From: Flavobacteriaceae bacterium
GTDB lineage: Bacteria; Bacteroidota; Bacteroidia; Flavobacteriales; Flavobacteriaceae
Assembly: GCA_947453885.1 (NCBI GenBank)
Contig: CANGIF010000001.1
Span: forward strand, 62,001-126,000
Length of the DNA: 64,000 nt
Direction of reading: 5' to 3'
The position numbers were made by a program, and so were the translations under genes. Under the pieces are notes generated by a model. It ran no database searches and had not been told where the DNA came from. It saw only the letters and a program-made list of their open reading frames with translations. Of this stretch, positions 17,037-25,390 are shown piece after piece (the stretch's first letter is position 1; the number at the start of each line of letters is the position of its first letter).

Positions 17037-18359
17037 ATGGAAACAAGAAAAAAAGTAGCATTTTATACTTTAGGATGCAAATTAAACTTCTCTGAAACAT
17101 CAACTATTGCTCGAAAAATTGAAGATGAAGGTTTTGACAGAGTAGACTTTGAAGAATTTGCCGATATGTATGTCATTAATACCTGCTCAGTTACTGAAAA
17201 TGCAGATAAACAATTTAAGCAAATTGTAAAAAAAGCTTTAAAAATAAACAATAAAGCATTTGTTGCAGCTGTAGGCTGTTACGCTCAATTAAAACCGGAA
17301 GAACTGGCTTCAGTTGATGGTGTTGACTTAGTACTTGGTGCTACAGAGAAGTTTAACATTACGGATTATTTAGAAGATTTAACCAAAAATGATATAAGTG
17401 AAATCCACTCTTGCGAAATAAATGAAGCAGATTTTTATGTTGGAAGCTACTCCATAGGTGATAGAACAAGAGCTTTTTTAAAAGTTCAAGACGGCTGCGA
17501 TTACAAATGTACTTATTGTACGATACCTTTAGCACGTGGAATTTCCAGAAGCGATGCACTAGAAAATGTATTAAAAAACGCATTTGAAATTGCTAATCAA
17601 GGAATTAAAGAAATTGTTTTAACTGGAGTTAATATTGGAGATTATGGAAAAGGAGAGTTTGGCAATAAAAAACACAATCACACTTTCTTGGATTTAGTAG
17701 TTGCACTTGACAAAGTTAAAGGAATTGAAAGACTTAGAATTTCATCAATAGAACCTAATTTATTAAAAAATGATATTATACAGTTTGTAGCAACGAGCAA
17801 AACTTTTGTGCCTCATTTTCATATTCCATTACAATCAGGAAGTAATGAAATACTTGGAAAAATGAAACGTAGGTACAAGTGCGAAATTTATTCAGAAAGA
17901 GTCAATACAATTAGAAATTACATGCCTAATGCTTGTATTGGTGTAGATGTAATTGTAGGTTTTCCTGGAGAAACTGACGAACATTTTATGGAAACTTATG
18001 AATTTTTAAATACCATGGATATTTCATATTTGCATGTTTTTACCTATTCAGAGAGAGACAATACAGAAGCAGTTTTATTAGAAAATAGTGTTCCTGCAAA
18101 TGTCAGAAACAAAAGAAGTAAAATGTTAAGAGGTTTATCTGTAAAAAAGAGACGTGCTTTTTACGAAAGTCAAATAGGAACTAAGCATACAGTTTTATTT
18201 GAAAATGATAATAAAGAAGGCTATATTCATGGTTTTACAGAGAATTATGTAAAAGTTAAAACACCATGGAACCCTAGTTTAGTAAATACACTTCATGAAA
18301 TAAATTTAACTAAAATTGACTCTGATGGATGTGTTCGTATTGAATTTAATCCAAACTAA
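17037..18359 (+). CDS. mtaB: tRNA t6A37 methylthiotransferase MtaB
   Basis: A 440-residue radical-SAM enzyme that inserts a methylthio group into N6-threonylcarbamoyladenosine at tRNA position 37. The N-terminal UPF0004 domain has its cluster cysteines at 14 (LGCKLN), 50 (NTCSVT) and 81 (GCYAQ). The radical SAM cysteines are 154, 158 and 161 in CDYKCTYC. A C-terminal TRAM-like segment follows (TKHTVLFEND through YVKVKTP). The opening TLGCKLN is typical of MtaB rather than MiaB. ATG 17037 is chosen; a TTG four codons earlier is less likely. It is a single gene with its own promoter, unrelated to the glycan locus before it. Confidence 0.92.
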   Translation: METRKKVAFYTLGCKLNFSETSTIARKIEDEGFDRVDFEEFADMYVINTCSVTENADKQFKQIVKKALKINNKAFVAAVGCYAQLKPEELASVDGVDLVLGATEKFNITDYLEDLTKNDISEIHSCEINEADFYVGSYSIGDRTRAFLKVQDGCDYKCTYCTIPLARGISRSDALENVLKNAFEIANQGIKEIVLTGVNIGDYGKGEFGNKKHNHTFLDLVVALDKVKGIERLRISSIEPNLLKNDIIQFVATSKTFVPHFHIPLQSGSNEILGKMKRRYKCEIYSERVNTIRNYMPNACIGVDVIVGFPGETDEHFMETYEFLNTMDISYLHVFTYSERDNTEAVLLENSVPANVRNKRSKMLRGLSVKKRRAFYESQIGTKHTVLFENDNKEGYIHGFTENYVKVKTPWNPSLVNTLHEINLTKIDSDGCVRIEFNPN

Positions 18360-18460
18360 TTAATGTATATTATAGCTATATCAAATTAGCGAAATTTTTA
18401 TTTATTTTTTCAACTATAACGATTTCTTTGTGTATTTTTACCATACTAAAAAATTATTGT

Positions 18461-18946
18461 ATGGATAATAAATATAAATTAACTATTAATGGGAAGCAAT
18501 TTTTTGAATTTAATGATGAAAATTTGCTTCAAATAGATGCATTACAGCTTGATAACAATCATTTTCATGTTTTAAAGAATAACGTTCCATATACTGCGAC
18601 TGTAGTTGAAAAGAACTTTCTTTCAAAAAAATACACTATTGAAATTAACGGGAATACTTATTTTATTGACATTTCTAATTCGTTAGATTTGTTAATTAAA
18701 GATATGGGAATTGCTACTGGCTCAAGCAAGCAAGTTAATGTTGTTAAAGCACCTATGCCAGGTTTAATTTTAGATATTGAAATTGAAATTGGACAAGAAG
18801 TAAAAGAAAATCAAGCGCTTTTAATTTTGGAAGCCATGAAAATGGAAAACACTATTTTGTCACCTAGAGCGGGTGTTATTAAAACAATTAAAGTAGCTAA
18901 AGGACAGGCTGTTGATAAAGGTCATTTAATGATTGAATTTGAATAA
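18461..18946 (+). CDS. Biotin carboxyl carrier protein subunit of an acyl-CoA carboxylase
   Basis: A 161-residue protein starting at ATG 18461; the upstream TTG at 18428 is rejected. The C-terminal 70 residues form a biotinyl domain with biotin Lys127 in EAMKMEN and the preceding PMPGLI turn. The N-terminal half is a less conserved beta-rich region (INGKQFFEF through YTIEINGNTYFID) typical of the biotin/lipoyl subunit in Bacteroidota acyl-CoA carboxylases. It carries carboxybiotin between the next two gene products, 3 and about 1490 bp downstream. It is not the fatty-acid AccB type, since no Ala/Pro-rich linker is present. Confidence 0.88.
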   Translation: MDNKYKLTINGKQFFEFNDENLLQIDALQLDNNHFHVLKNNVPYTATVVEKNFLSKKYTIEINGNTYFIDISNSLDLLIKDMGIATGSSKQVNVVKAPMPGLILDIEIEIGQEVKENQALLILEAMKMENTILSPRAGVIKTIKVAKGQAVDKGHLMIEFE

Positions 18947-18949
18947 GAA

Positions 18950-20401
18950 ATGAAAGAAATTAAAAAAATATTAATAGCAAATAGAGGTGAAATTGCTATT
19001 AGAGTAATGAAAACCGCACAAAAAATGGGTATAAAAACTGTTGCAGTTTATTCAACAGCAGATAGAAATGCCTTACATGTAAAATTTGCAGATGAAGCAG
19101 TTTGTATTGGTGAAGCACCATCCAGTGAATCTTATTTGCGTGGTGATAAAATAATTGAAGTTGCAAAATCCTTGCATGTTGATGCAATACATCCAGGTTA
19201 TGGATTTCTTAGTGAAAATGCAGCTTTTGCAATTGCATGTGAACAAAATAATATAATTTTTATTGGTCCAAAACATAGAGCAATTGAAATGATGGGAAGT
19301 AAGCTTGCAGCCAAAGATGCAGTTATGCATTACAATATTCCTATGGTTCCTGGTGTAGATCATGCTATTATTGACATTGAAGAAGCTAAAAAATCAGCTA
19401 AATTAATAGGATTTCCAATTTTAATTAAAGCTTCAGCAGGAGGTGGTGGAAAAGGGATGCGCGTTGTTGATAATGAAGAAAACTTTGTTTCCCAAATGAA
19501 TAGAGCCATAAGTGAAGCAGTTTCTGCTTTCGGGGATGGTTCTGTTTTTATTGAAAAATATGTAACCAAGCCAAGACATATAGAAATTCAAATTATGGCT
19601 GATAGTCATGGTAATGTATTGTATATTTTTGAAAGAGAATGTAGTATTCAACGACGTCATCAAAAAGTTGTAGAGGAAGCTCCTTCTTGTATACTTACTC
19701 CTGAAAAAAGAAAAGAAATGGGTGAGGCAGCTGTAAAAGTAGCAAAAGCTTGCGACTATTTAGGAGCAGGTACAGTCGAATTTTTAATGGATGATAAGCA
19801 TAATTTCTATTTTTTAGAAATGAATACTAGGCTCCAAGTAGAACATCCAGTAACCGAAATGATTTCAGGATTAGATTTAGTTGAACTTCAAATTAGAGTT
19901 GCAAGAGGTGAAGCACTAACCTTAAAACAAGAAGATTTAAAAATAAGTGGACATGCCATGGAATTAAGGGTTTATGCTGAAGATTCTATGAATGATTTTT
20001 TACCAAATGTAGGATTTTTAAAAAAATACCAATTACCTGTAGGAGAGGGGATAAGAGTGGATAATGGTATTTCAGAAGGTATGGATGTACCAATTTATTA
20101 CGACCCTATGCTATCAAAATTAGTAACTTACGGAAAAACTCGAGAAGAATCAATAGCTTTAATGATAAAGGCTATTGATAATTATATTGTAGAAGGAGTA
20201 AGTACAACTTTGCCTTTTGGGAAATTTGTAATGGAACATCCTGCTTTTAGATCTGGTGAATTCGACACCGGTTTTGTTAAAGCCTATTATGATTCAGAAA
20301 AATTAAAAGCGAAACTAGATATTGAAGCAGAAATTGCAGCTCAATTAGCGTTGAAAATATATTTAGAGGATCAAAAAATATTACGATTACCAATAAACTA
20401 A
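18950..20401 (+). CDS. accC: Biotin carboxylase subunit
   Basis: A 483-residue biotin carboxylase, about 35 longer than the E. coli enzyme. It uses ATP and bicarbonate to carboxylate biotin on the adjacent carrier protein. The N-terminal fold starts IKKILIANRGEIAIR. The ATP-grasp glycine-rich loop is ASAGGGGKGMRVV, metal and substrate residues lie in FLEMNTRLQVEHPVTE, and the C-terminal domain contains AEDSMNDFLPN. The gene sits between the carrier and carboxyltransferase genes, 3 bp after the first and 33 bp before the second, so the trio is an operon for a propionyl- or related acyl-CoA carboxylase. Confidence 0.92.
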   Translation: MKEIKKILIANRGEIAIRVMKTAQKMGIKTVAVYSTADRNALHVKFADEAVCIGEAPSSESYLRGDKIIEVAKSLHVDAIHPGYGFLSENAAFAIACEQNNIIFIGPKHRAIEMMGSKLAAKDAVMHYNIPMVPGVDHAIIDIEEAKKSAKLIGFPILIKASAGGGGKGMRVVDNEENFVSQMNRAISEAVSAFGDGSVFIEKYVTKPRHIEIQIMADSHGNVLYIFERECSIQRRHQKVVEEAPSCILTPEKRKEMGEAAVKVAKACDYLGAGTVEFLMDDKHNFYFLEMNTRLQVEHPVTEMISGLDLVELQIRVARGEALTLKQEDLKISGHAMELRVYAEDSMNDFLPNVGFLKKYQLPVGEGIRVDNGISEGMDVPIYYDPMLSKLVTYGKTREESIALMIKAIDNYIVEGVSTTLPFGKFVMEHPAFRSGEFDTGFVKAYYDSEKLKAKLDIEAEIAAQLALKIYLEDQKILRLPIN

Positions 20402-20434
20402 ATTGGTAATAATTTAAAATGACATTTTAAAATA

Positions 20435-21976
20435 ATGGAAAATAAAATTAAAGAGTTAAACGATAAAATTGAACTAGCTAAATTAGGTGGCGGCGAAAAA
20501 CGTATTGCATCTCATCATTCAAAAAAGAAATTAACAGCAAGAGAGCGTGTTGAATATTTGTTAGATGAAGGATCTTTTGAAGAAATTGGAATGTTAGTAA
20601 CTCATAGGACTACTGATTTCGGAATGGAAAAGGAACTTTTTTATGGTGATGGTGTAATTACAGGTTATGGTACAATTCATGGTCGATTAGTTTATATTTT
20701 TGCGCAAGATTTTACTGTTTTTGGAGGATCTTTATCTGAAACACATGCAGAAAAAATTTGTAAAGTAATGGATATGGCGTTAAGAAATGGTGCCCCTATG
20801 ATTGGTTTAAATGACTCAGGAGGAGCTCGAATTCAAGAAGGTGTTCGTTCATTAGGTGGATATGCAGATATTTTTTATAGAAATGTTCAATCCAGTGGTG
20901 TTATACCTCAAATTTCAGCTATAATGGGACCTTGTGCTGGAGGTGCTGTATATTCGCCTGCAATGACTGATTTTACTTTAATGGTTGAAGGAAATAGTTA
21001 CATGTTTGTTACTGGCCCAAATGTTGTTAAGACAGTTACAAATGAAGAAGTAACTTCTGAAGAGTTAGGAGGTGCCAGTACACATTCTACAAAATCTGGT
21101 GTAGCTCATATAACTTCTACTAATGGTATTGAATGTTTAGAAGATATTAAAAAATTATTGAGCTATATCCCTCAAAACAATAGAGAAACTACTCCAAATC
21201 TTCCTTTTGAAATAAAAGAAGAAATACGTTTAGAATTGGATTCAATTGTTCCAGAAAATGCTAATAAACCTTATGACATGCATGATGTCATAAAAGGAAT
21301 TATTGATGAAGAATCATTTTATGAAATTCATAAAGATTTTGCTGAAAATATAATTGTTGGATTTGCTCGTTTAGGAGGAAGAAGTATTGGAATTGTTGCA
21401 AATCAGCCAATGTTTTTAGCGGGTTGTCTAGATGTTAAAAGTTCAATTAAAGGCGCCAGATTCGTCAGGTTTTGCGATTGTTTTAATATACCTTTATTAG
21501 TTTTAGAAGATGTACCAGGGTTTTTACCTGGAACTGATCAAGAATGGAATGGAATAATTGTACATGGTGCAAAACTTTTATATGCTTTTAGCGAAGCTAC
21601 TGTACCGAGAATTACAGTTATAACCAGAAAAGCTTATGGTGGTGCCTACGATGTAATGAATTCAAAACATATTGGTGCCGACCTCAATTTTGCATGGCCT
21701 TCTGCTGAAATTGCAGTAATGGGAGCAAAAGGAGCTTCAGAAATTATTTTCAAAAAAGAAATTGCTGAAGCTTCAGATCCGGCTACTAAATTACTCGAAA
21801 AAGAAGTAGAATATGCAACTCTTTTCGCAAATCCTTATACCGCAGCACAAAGAGGTTTTATAGATGAAGTTATTCTACCTAGAAATACAAGGAGAAAATT
21901 AATAAAAGCTTTTAGTATGTTGGAAAATAAAGAAGTAAACTTGCCAAAAAGGAAGCATGGTAATATTCCGCTATAA
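20435..21976 (+). CDS. pccB: Acyl-CoA carboxylase carboxyltransferase subunit, PccB-like
   Basis: A 513-residue carboxyltransferase with two crotonase-like halves. The first contains [12 protein letters not shown] and [12 protein letters not shown]. The second contains [21 protein letters not shown] and the oxyanion-hole region [13 protein letters not shown]. Length and order match the beta subunit of propionyl-CoA carboxylase rather than AccD, which is smaller and has a zinc ribbon. It transfers CO2 from carboxybiotin to the acyl-CoA, likely propionyl-CoA, giving methylmalonyl-CoA. It is the last gene of the trio and is followed by a strong bidirectional hairpin. Confidence 0.9.
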   Translation: MENKIKELNDKIELAKLGGGEKRIASHHSKKKLTARERVEYLLDEGSFEEIGMLVTHRTTDFGMEKELFYGDGVITGYGTIHGRLVYIFAQDFTVFGGSLSETHAEKICKVMDMALRNGAPMIGLNDSGGARIQEGVRSLGGYADIFYRNVQSSGVIPQISAIMGPCAGGAVYSPAMTDFTLMVEGNSYMFVTGPNVVKTVTNEEVTSEELGGASTHSTKSGVAHITSTNGIECLEDIKKLLSYIPQNNRETTPNLPFEIKEEIRLELDSIVPENANKPYDMHDVIKGIIDEESFYEIHKDFAENIIVGFARLGGRSIGIVANQPMFLAGCLDVKSSIKGARFVRFCDCFNIPLLVLEDVPGFLPGTDQEWNGIIVHGAKLLYAFSEATVPRITVITRKAYGGAYDVMNSKHIGADLNFAWPSAEIAVMGAKGASEIIFKKEIAEASDPATKLLEKEVEYATLFANPYTAAQRGFIDEVILPRNTRRKLIKAFSMLENKEVNLPKRKHGNIPL

Positions 21977-21995
21977 AGTAATTTCAATATAATTT

Positions 21996-22031
21996 AAAAA
22001 GGCTGAATTTAATTGTGAATTCAGCCTTTTT
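21996..22031. terminator. Bidirectional rho-independent terminator
   Basis: A perfect 14-bp stem (21996-22009 with 22018-22031) around an 8-nt loop, with A5 on the left and T6 on the right, so it can stop transcription from both sides. It lies between the convergent pccB-like gene and the methylase gene, whose stop codon overlaps the right arm by one base. Confidence 0.85.
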
Positions 22032-22753
22032 TAAAATTTGTGTATAATAAATATAGTAGGTCGATTATGCAAATCAATTTTGAACTTCTTCCAATCAGAA
22101 ATTCGTTTTGTTTGTATAAATTCAGTTGGTAAAGTAATGTCGCAAGCAATACATAATGAAGTGTTTACATTTAAAATTTGAAGTAAGTCTTCAAGTAATT
22201 TATTGTTTCTATAGGGAGTTTCAATAAATAATTGCGATTGATTTTTATCGAATGATAATTTTTCAAATTGCTTTAAAGCTGATTTTTTTTCTGATTTATC
22301 AATTGGTAAATACCCATTAAAAGCAAAACTTTGTCCGTTCATTCCTGATGCCATCATTGCTAATAGAATAGACGATGGACCAACTAATGGTACTACTTGT
22401 ATTCCTTTTGAATGTGCTATTTTTACAATATCAGCTCCAGGATCTGCAATACCTGGACATCCAGCTTCGCTCATTAAACCTACATTTTTACCATCAAGAC
22501 ATGGCTGAATCATTTTCAAATGATCAGTTGTTTCAGTATATTTATTTAATGTTTTTAAATTAAGTGAAGATTGTTTAATTTCTGGTTGGATACTTTTTAT
22601 AAATTTCCGAGCTGTTTTTTCATTTTCAACGATATAATCATTTATAAAATGTAAAGTTCGGTTTATTGAAATAGGTAAAACAGTTTCGAAATCGCTTTCA
22701 CCCAATGTAATTGGGATTAAATATAATTTACCTATTTTTTCGGATGAAATCAT
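22031..22753 (-). CDS. SAM-dependent methyltransferase, RsmI-like (tetrapyrrole methylase fold)
   Basis: A 240-residue protein with the tetrapyrrole (corrin/porphyrin) methylase fold, in the branch that includes RsmI, the 16S rRNA C1402 2'-O-methylase. Evidence is the substrate loop GLMSEAGCPGIADPG, PLVGPSSILLAMMASG and FIETPYRNN. It is about 45 residues shorter than RsmI of E. coli and has a different N-terminus (KLYLIPITLGESDFE), so the modification site is uncertain. It overlaps the upstream phosphatase gene by 4 bp (ATGA type) and belongs to the dnaA operon. Confidence 0.8.
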   Translation of the reverse strand: MISSEKIGKLYLIPITLGESDFETVLPISINRTLHFINDYIVENEKTARKFIKSIQPEIKQSSLNLKTLNKYTETTDHLKMIQPCLDGKNVGLMSEAGCPGIADPGADIVKIAHSKGIQVVPLVGPSSILLAMMASGMNGQSFAFNGYLPIDKSEKKSALKQFEKLSFDKNQSQLFIETPYRNNKLLEDLLQILNVNTSLCIACDITLPTEFIQTKRISDWKKFKIDLHNRPTIFIIHKF

Positions 22754-23217
22754 TTGTGTTTTTTAATTAATTTCTCTGCAATTTTGGTACAACTTTCATT
22801 TAACATTTCATAAACCAAATCAAAACCATTTTGTAAACCATAGTAAGGATCCGGAACATCAACATTTTCATTTGGAAAAAGCTCATTTAAAATTAAGCTA
22901 ACTTTTGAAAGTTGATTTTCATTTTTTGCAAGTTTAATAATAAAATTATAGTTTGACCTATCCATTGCAAAAATGTAATCGTATATTTCTAAATCATTAG
23001 AATTAAAAAAATTAGCTTTTTGATTAGAGATGTCTATTCCATGCTTCTTAGCTGTTTCAATTGATCTAGAATCGGGCTTGTTTCCAACATGCCAATCAAT
23101 AGTACCTGCTGAAGAAACAATAAATTTATTTTCAGGAAGTTTTGATTGTAAAATACCTTCAGCCAAAGGGGAACGACAAATATTACCTAAGCAGACCATT
23201 AAAATTTTAACAGGCAT
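22750..23217 (-). CDS. Low-molecular-weight protein tyrosine phosphatase
   Basis: A 155-residue phosphatase. The P-loop CLGNICRSP (nucleophile Cys9, Arg15) is at the N-terminus, and the general acid Asp sits in VPDPYYG near residue 120. It should dephosphorylate phosphotyrosine in the cytoplasm, possibly on a BY-kinase, although no such kinase is in this window. The gene lies 2 bp after dnaA and overlaps the methylase gene by 4 bp, an arrangement familiar from flavobacterial genomes. Confidence 0.92.
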   Translation of the reverse strand: MPVKILMVCLGNICRSPLAEGILQSKLPENKFIVSSAGTIDWHVGNKPDSRSIETAKKHGIDISNQKANFFNSNDLEIYDYIFAMDRSNYNFIIKLAKNENQLSKVSLILNELFPNENVDVPDPYYGLQNGFDLVYEMLNESCTKIAEKLIKKHK

Positions 23218-23219
23218 TA

Positions 23220-24647
23220 TTACAAGGATAATTTCTTGTTAATATCGTCAACAAATTTTTTGAATTGTTTGTCAGTTGAAACTAAATTATCTATGGTTTT
23301 ACAAGCATGTAAGACTGTTGCGTGATCTCTATCTCCAATTTGAGAACCAATGTTAGCTAATGAAGCTTTAGTGAATTTTTTCGCAAAAAACATTGCTAAT
23401 TGTCTAGCTTGAACAACATGTCTTTTTCTTGTTTTAGATTGAAGTGTGTCCAAATCCAATTGAAAATATTCAGAAACTGTTTTTTGAATAAAATCAATTG
23501 ACACTTCTCTTTTGACATTTTTAACAAACTTCTCAACAACTCCTTTAGCTAAATCAATTGTTACTTCCTTTTTATTGAAAGAAGATTGAGCAATTAAAGA
23601 AATAATAGCTCCCTCAAGTTCTCTAACATTTGATTTAATATTTCTTGCTACATATTCTATTATTTCGTTTGGTATTTCTACACCATCTCTATAAAGAATA
23701 TTTTTTAAAATAGAAACTCTAGTTTCGTAATCTGGTTGATGTAATTCAGCTGACAATCCCCATTTAAATCTAGAAAGTAATCGTTGTTCAATATCTTGCA
23801 TATCAACTGGTGCCTTATCTGAAGTAAGAATAACTTGTTTTCCATTTTGATGAAGGTAATTGAAAATATGAAAAAAGACATCCTGTGTTCCTGATTTTCC
23901 AGAAAGAAACTGAACATCATCAATAATCAAAACATCAATTAATTGGTAAAAATGGATAAAGTCGTTTCTATTGTTCTTTTTAACGGAATCAATATACTGT
24001 TGTGTAAAAATTTCTGCTGAAATGTAAAGTACGGTTTTCTCTGGGTATTTATCTTTAATATCAACTCCAATTGCGTGAGCTAAATGTGTTTTTCCCAATC
24101 CAACACCACCAAAAATAAGTAAAGGATTAAATGAAGTTCCACCAGGTTTATTAGCAACTGCCATACCAGCTGATCTTGCTAATCGGTTTGAATCGCCTTC
24201 TAAGAAATTGTCAAAACTATAATTTGGATTTAATTGAGATTCTATTTTTAAATTTCTAATTCCAGGAATTACAAAAGGATTTTTTAATTCAGTATTTAAA
24301 TTTTTAAATGGAGCATCAATCTCTTGAGCTTTCATTGATCCTCTGTTAGCACTAGGTAATTGCTCCATAAAAGGTTGTTTATTACCATAAGTGTTCTCCA
24401 TTTTAATTTTATAAAGTAACTTTGCGTTTTTGCCGAGTTCTTTAGTTAATGCAACTTTTAATAATTTTACGTAATGTTCTTCTAGCCATTCATAAAAGAA
24501 TTTGCTTGGAACTTGTATGTATAAAGCGTTGTCGGTAAGCTCAACAGACTTAATTGGTTCAAACCAAGTTTTGAAAGCTTGCTCTTGAATATTGTCTTTT
24601 ATAAAAACAAGACAATTTTCCCATACCGATTGAGCAGTTTTATTCAT
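23220..24647 (-). CDS. dnaA: Chromosomal replication initiator DnaA
   Basis: A 475-residue replication initiator. Domain I (MNKTAQSVWENCL through KELGKNAKLLY) mediates self-interaction and is followed by a short linker. The AAA+ domain III has Walker A FGGVGLGKTHLAHAIG and Walker B DVLIIDDVQFL. Domain IV ends with the DnaA signature IGDRDHATVLHACK and binds DnaA boxes. It binds the replication origin and melts it. A DnaA-box-like nonamer about 86 bp upstream suggests autoregulation. Only the phosphatase and methylase follow; dnaN and gyrB are not adjacent, as is usual for Bacteroidota. Confidence 0.96.
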   Translation of the reverse strand: MNKTAQSVWENCLVFIKDNIQEQAFKTWFEPIKSVELTDNALYIQVPSKFFYEWLEEHYVKLLKVALTKELGKNAKLLYKIKMENTYGNKQPFMEQLPSANRGSMKAQEIDAPFKNLNTELKNPFVIPGIRNLKIESQLNPNYSFDNFLEGDSNRLARSAGMAVANKPGGTSFNPLLIFGGVGLGKTHLAHAIGVDIKDKYPEKTVLYISAEIFTQQYIDSVKKNNRNDFIHFYQLIDVLIIDDVQFLSGKSGTQDVFFHIFNYLHQNGKQVILTSDKAPVDMQDIEQRLLSRFKWGLSAELHQPDYETRVSILKNILYRDGVEIPNEIIEYVARNIKSNVRELEGAIISLIAQSSFNKKEVTIDLAKGVVEKFVKNVKREVSIDFIQKTVSEYFQLDLDTLQSKTRKRHVVQARQLAMFFAKKFTKASLANIGSQIGDRDHATVLHACKTIDNLVSTDKQFKKFVDDINKKLSL

Positions 24648-24732
24648 ATTTTTGTTAAATTATTATTTAATTTATTAAGTTCCCAACAATAAAAAAGGGA
24701 GGTTTATTTCATTCATTTCGGGGTAACAAAAG

Positions 24733-24741
24733 TGTGAATAA
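24733..24741 (-). promoter_or_regulatory. DnaA-box-like nonamer upstream of dnaA
   Basis: On the minus strand this reads TTATTCACA, an exact match to the TTATNCACA DnaA-box consensus. It lies 86 bp before the dnaA start codon, in the divergent spacer to the thioesterase gene. One box alone suggests autoregulation rather than an origin. Confidence 0.5.
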
Positions 24742-24845
24742 TTTTTGTTAAAAAAAAATAAAATCACTGTTGATTTTTAAAAAATAAAGTTGTAAGAAAC
24801 ATAAAAAAATGCTAATATAAAAACATAAATAAATTGTACTAAAAA

Positions 24846-25244
24846 ATGGAAGAACACGAACAACAAATAAGAGTTCGATACTCTGAAACAGATCAGATGG
24901 GAGTTGTTTATCACGGAAATTACATCCCTTATTTTGAAATTGGAAGAGTGGAATGGCTTAGAAATAAGGGAATTGCATATAAGGATTTAGAAAAGAGTGG
25001 AATTGCATTACCTATTGTTTCAATGCAAATCAATTATAAAAAACCAGCAAGGTACGACGATATAATTACGGTTAAAACCAAGATGCGTGCGTATAAATCT
25101 GTGAAGATAGAATTTGATTGTGAGATATGGAGTGATGATAAGCAATTGTTAACAACTGCACATTTTATTTTAGTTTTTGTTGATATGAAATCAGGCAAAG
25201 CAATGATCCCTCCAAAAGAAATTTTGGAAATAATTAAGCATTAA
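24846..25244 (+). CDS. Acyl-CoA thioesterase, YbgC/4-hydroxybenzoyl-CoA thioesterase family
   Basis: A 132-residue single hotdog-domain protein. The N-terminal RYSETDQMGVVYHGNY holds the conserved Asp and the helix start used by 4HBT-family thioesterases, followed by YFEIGRVEWLR. It hydrolyses a short acyl- or aryl-CoA; YbgC relatives act with the Tol-Pal system or in lipid metabolism, but no tol gene is adjacent. It is transcribed away from dnaA. A long inverted repeat separates it from the convergent alaS gene. Confidence 0.85.
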   Translation: MEEHEQQIRVRYSETDQMGVVYHGNYIPYFEIGRVEWLRNKGIAYKDLEKSGIALPIVSMQINYKKPARYDDIITVKTKMRAYKSVKIEFDCEIWSDDKQLLTTAHFILVFVDMKSGKAMIPPKEILEIIKH

Positions 25245-25274
25245 AATTAATTTCATTTTTTAATTTATATTCAT

Positions 25275-25324
25275 TATTCTCCAGTAAAATTTAAAAATCA
25301 CTTTTAATATTTTATTGGAGAATA
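25275..25324. repeat. Long inverted repeat between convergent genes
   Basis: A 16-bp stem with one G-T pair (25275-25290 with 25309-25324). Inside the loop a further 6-bp stem is possible (TTAAAA 25291-25296 with TTTTAA 25302-25307). No T-run follows, so it is not a textbook terminator, though it could block readthrough in either direction or stabilise 3' ends. Confidence 0.6.
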
Positions 25325-25390
25325 TATGAATTTCAAAATAGTTGTTTCAAAATGTAAATACAACCAAAATAAATGGAATTTTGTAAAAAA

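Noticed and set aside
19000..19663. Antisense open frames inside accC and similar ones within alaS, dapD, gyrA and clpC
   Set aside because: They mirror highly conserved genes on the other strand, lack family resemblance and have no start context of their own.
24648..24845. Possible chromosomal replication origin upstream of dnaA
   Set aside because: Only one DnaA-box-like nonamer was found and no array or AT-rich unwinding repeat, so an origin is not supported.
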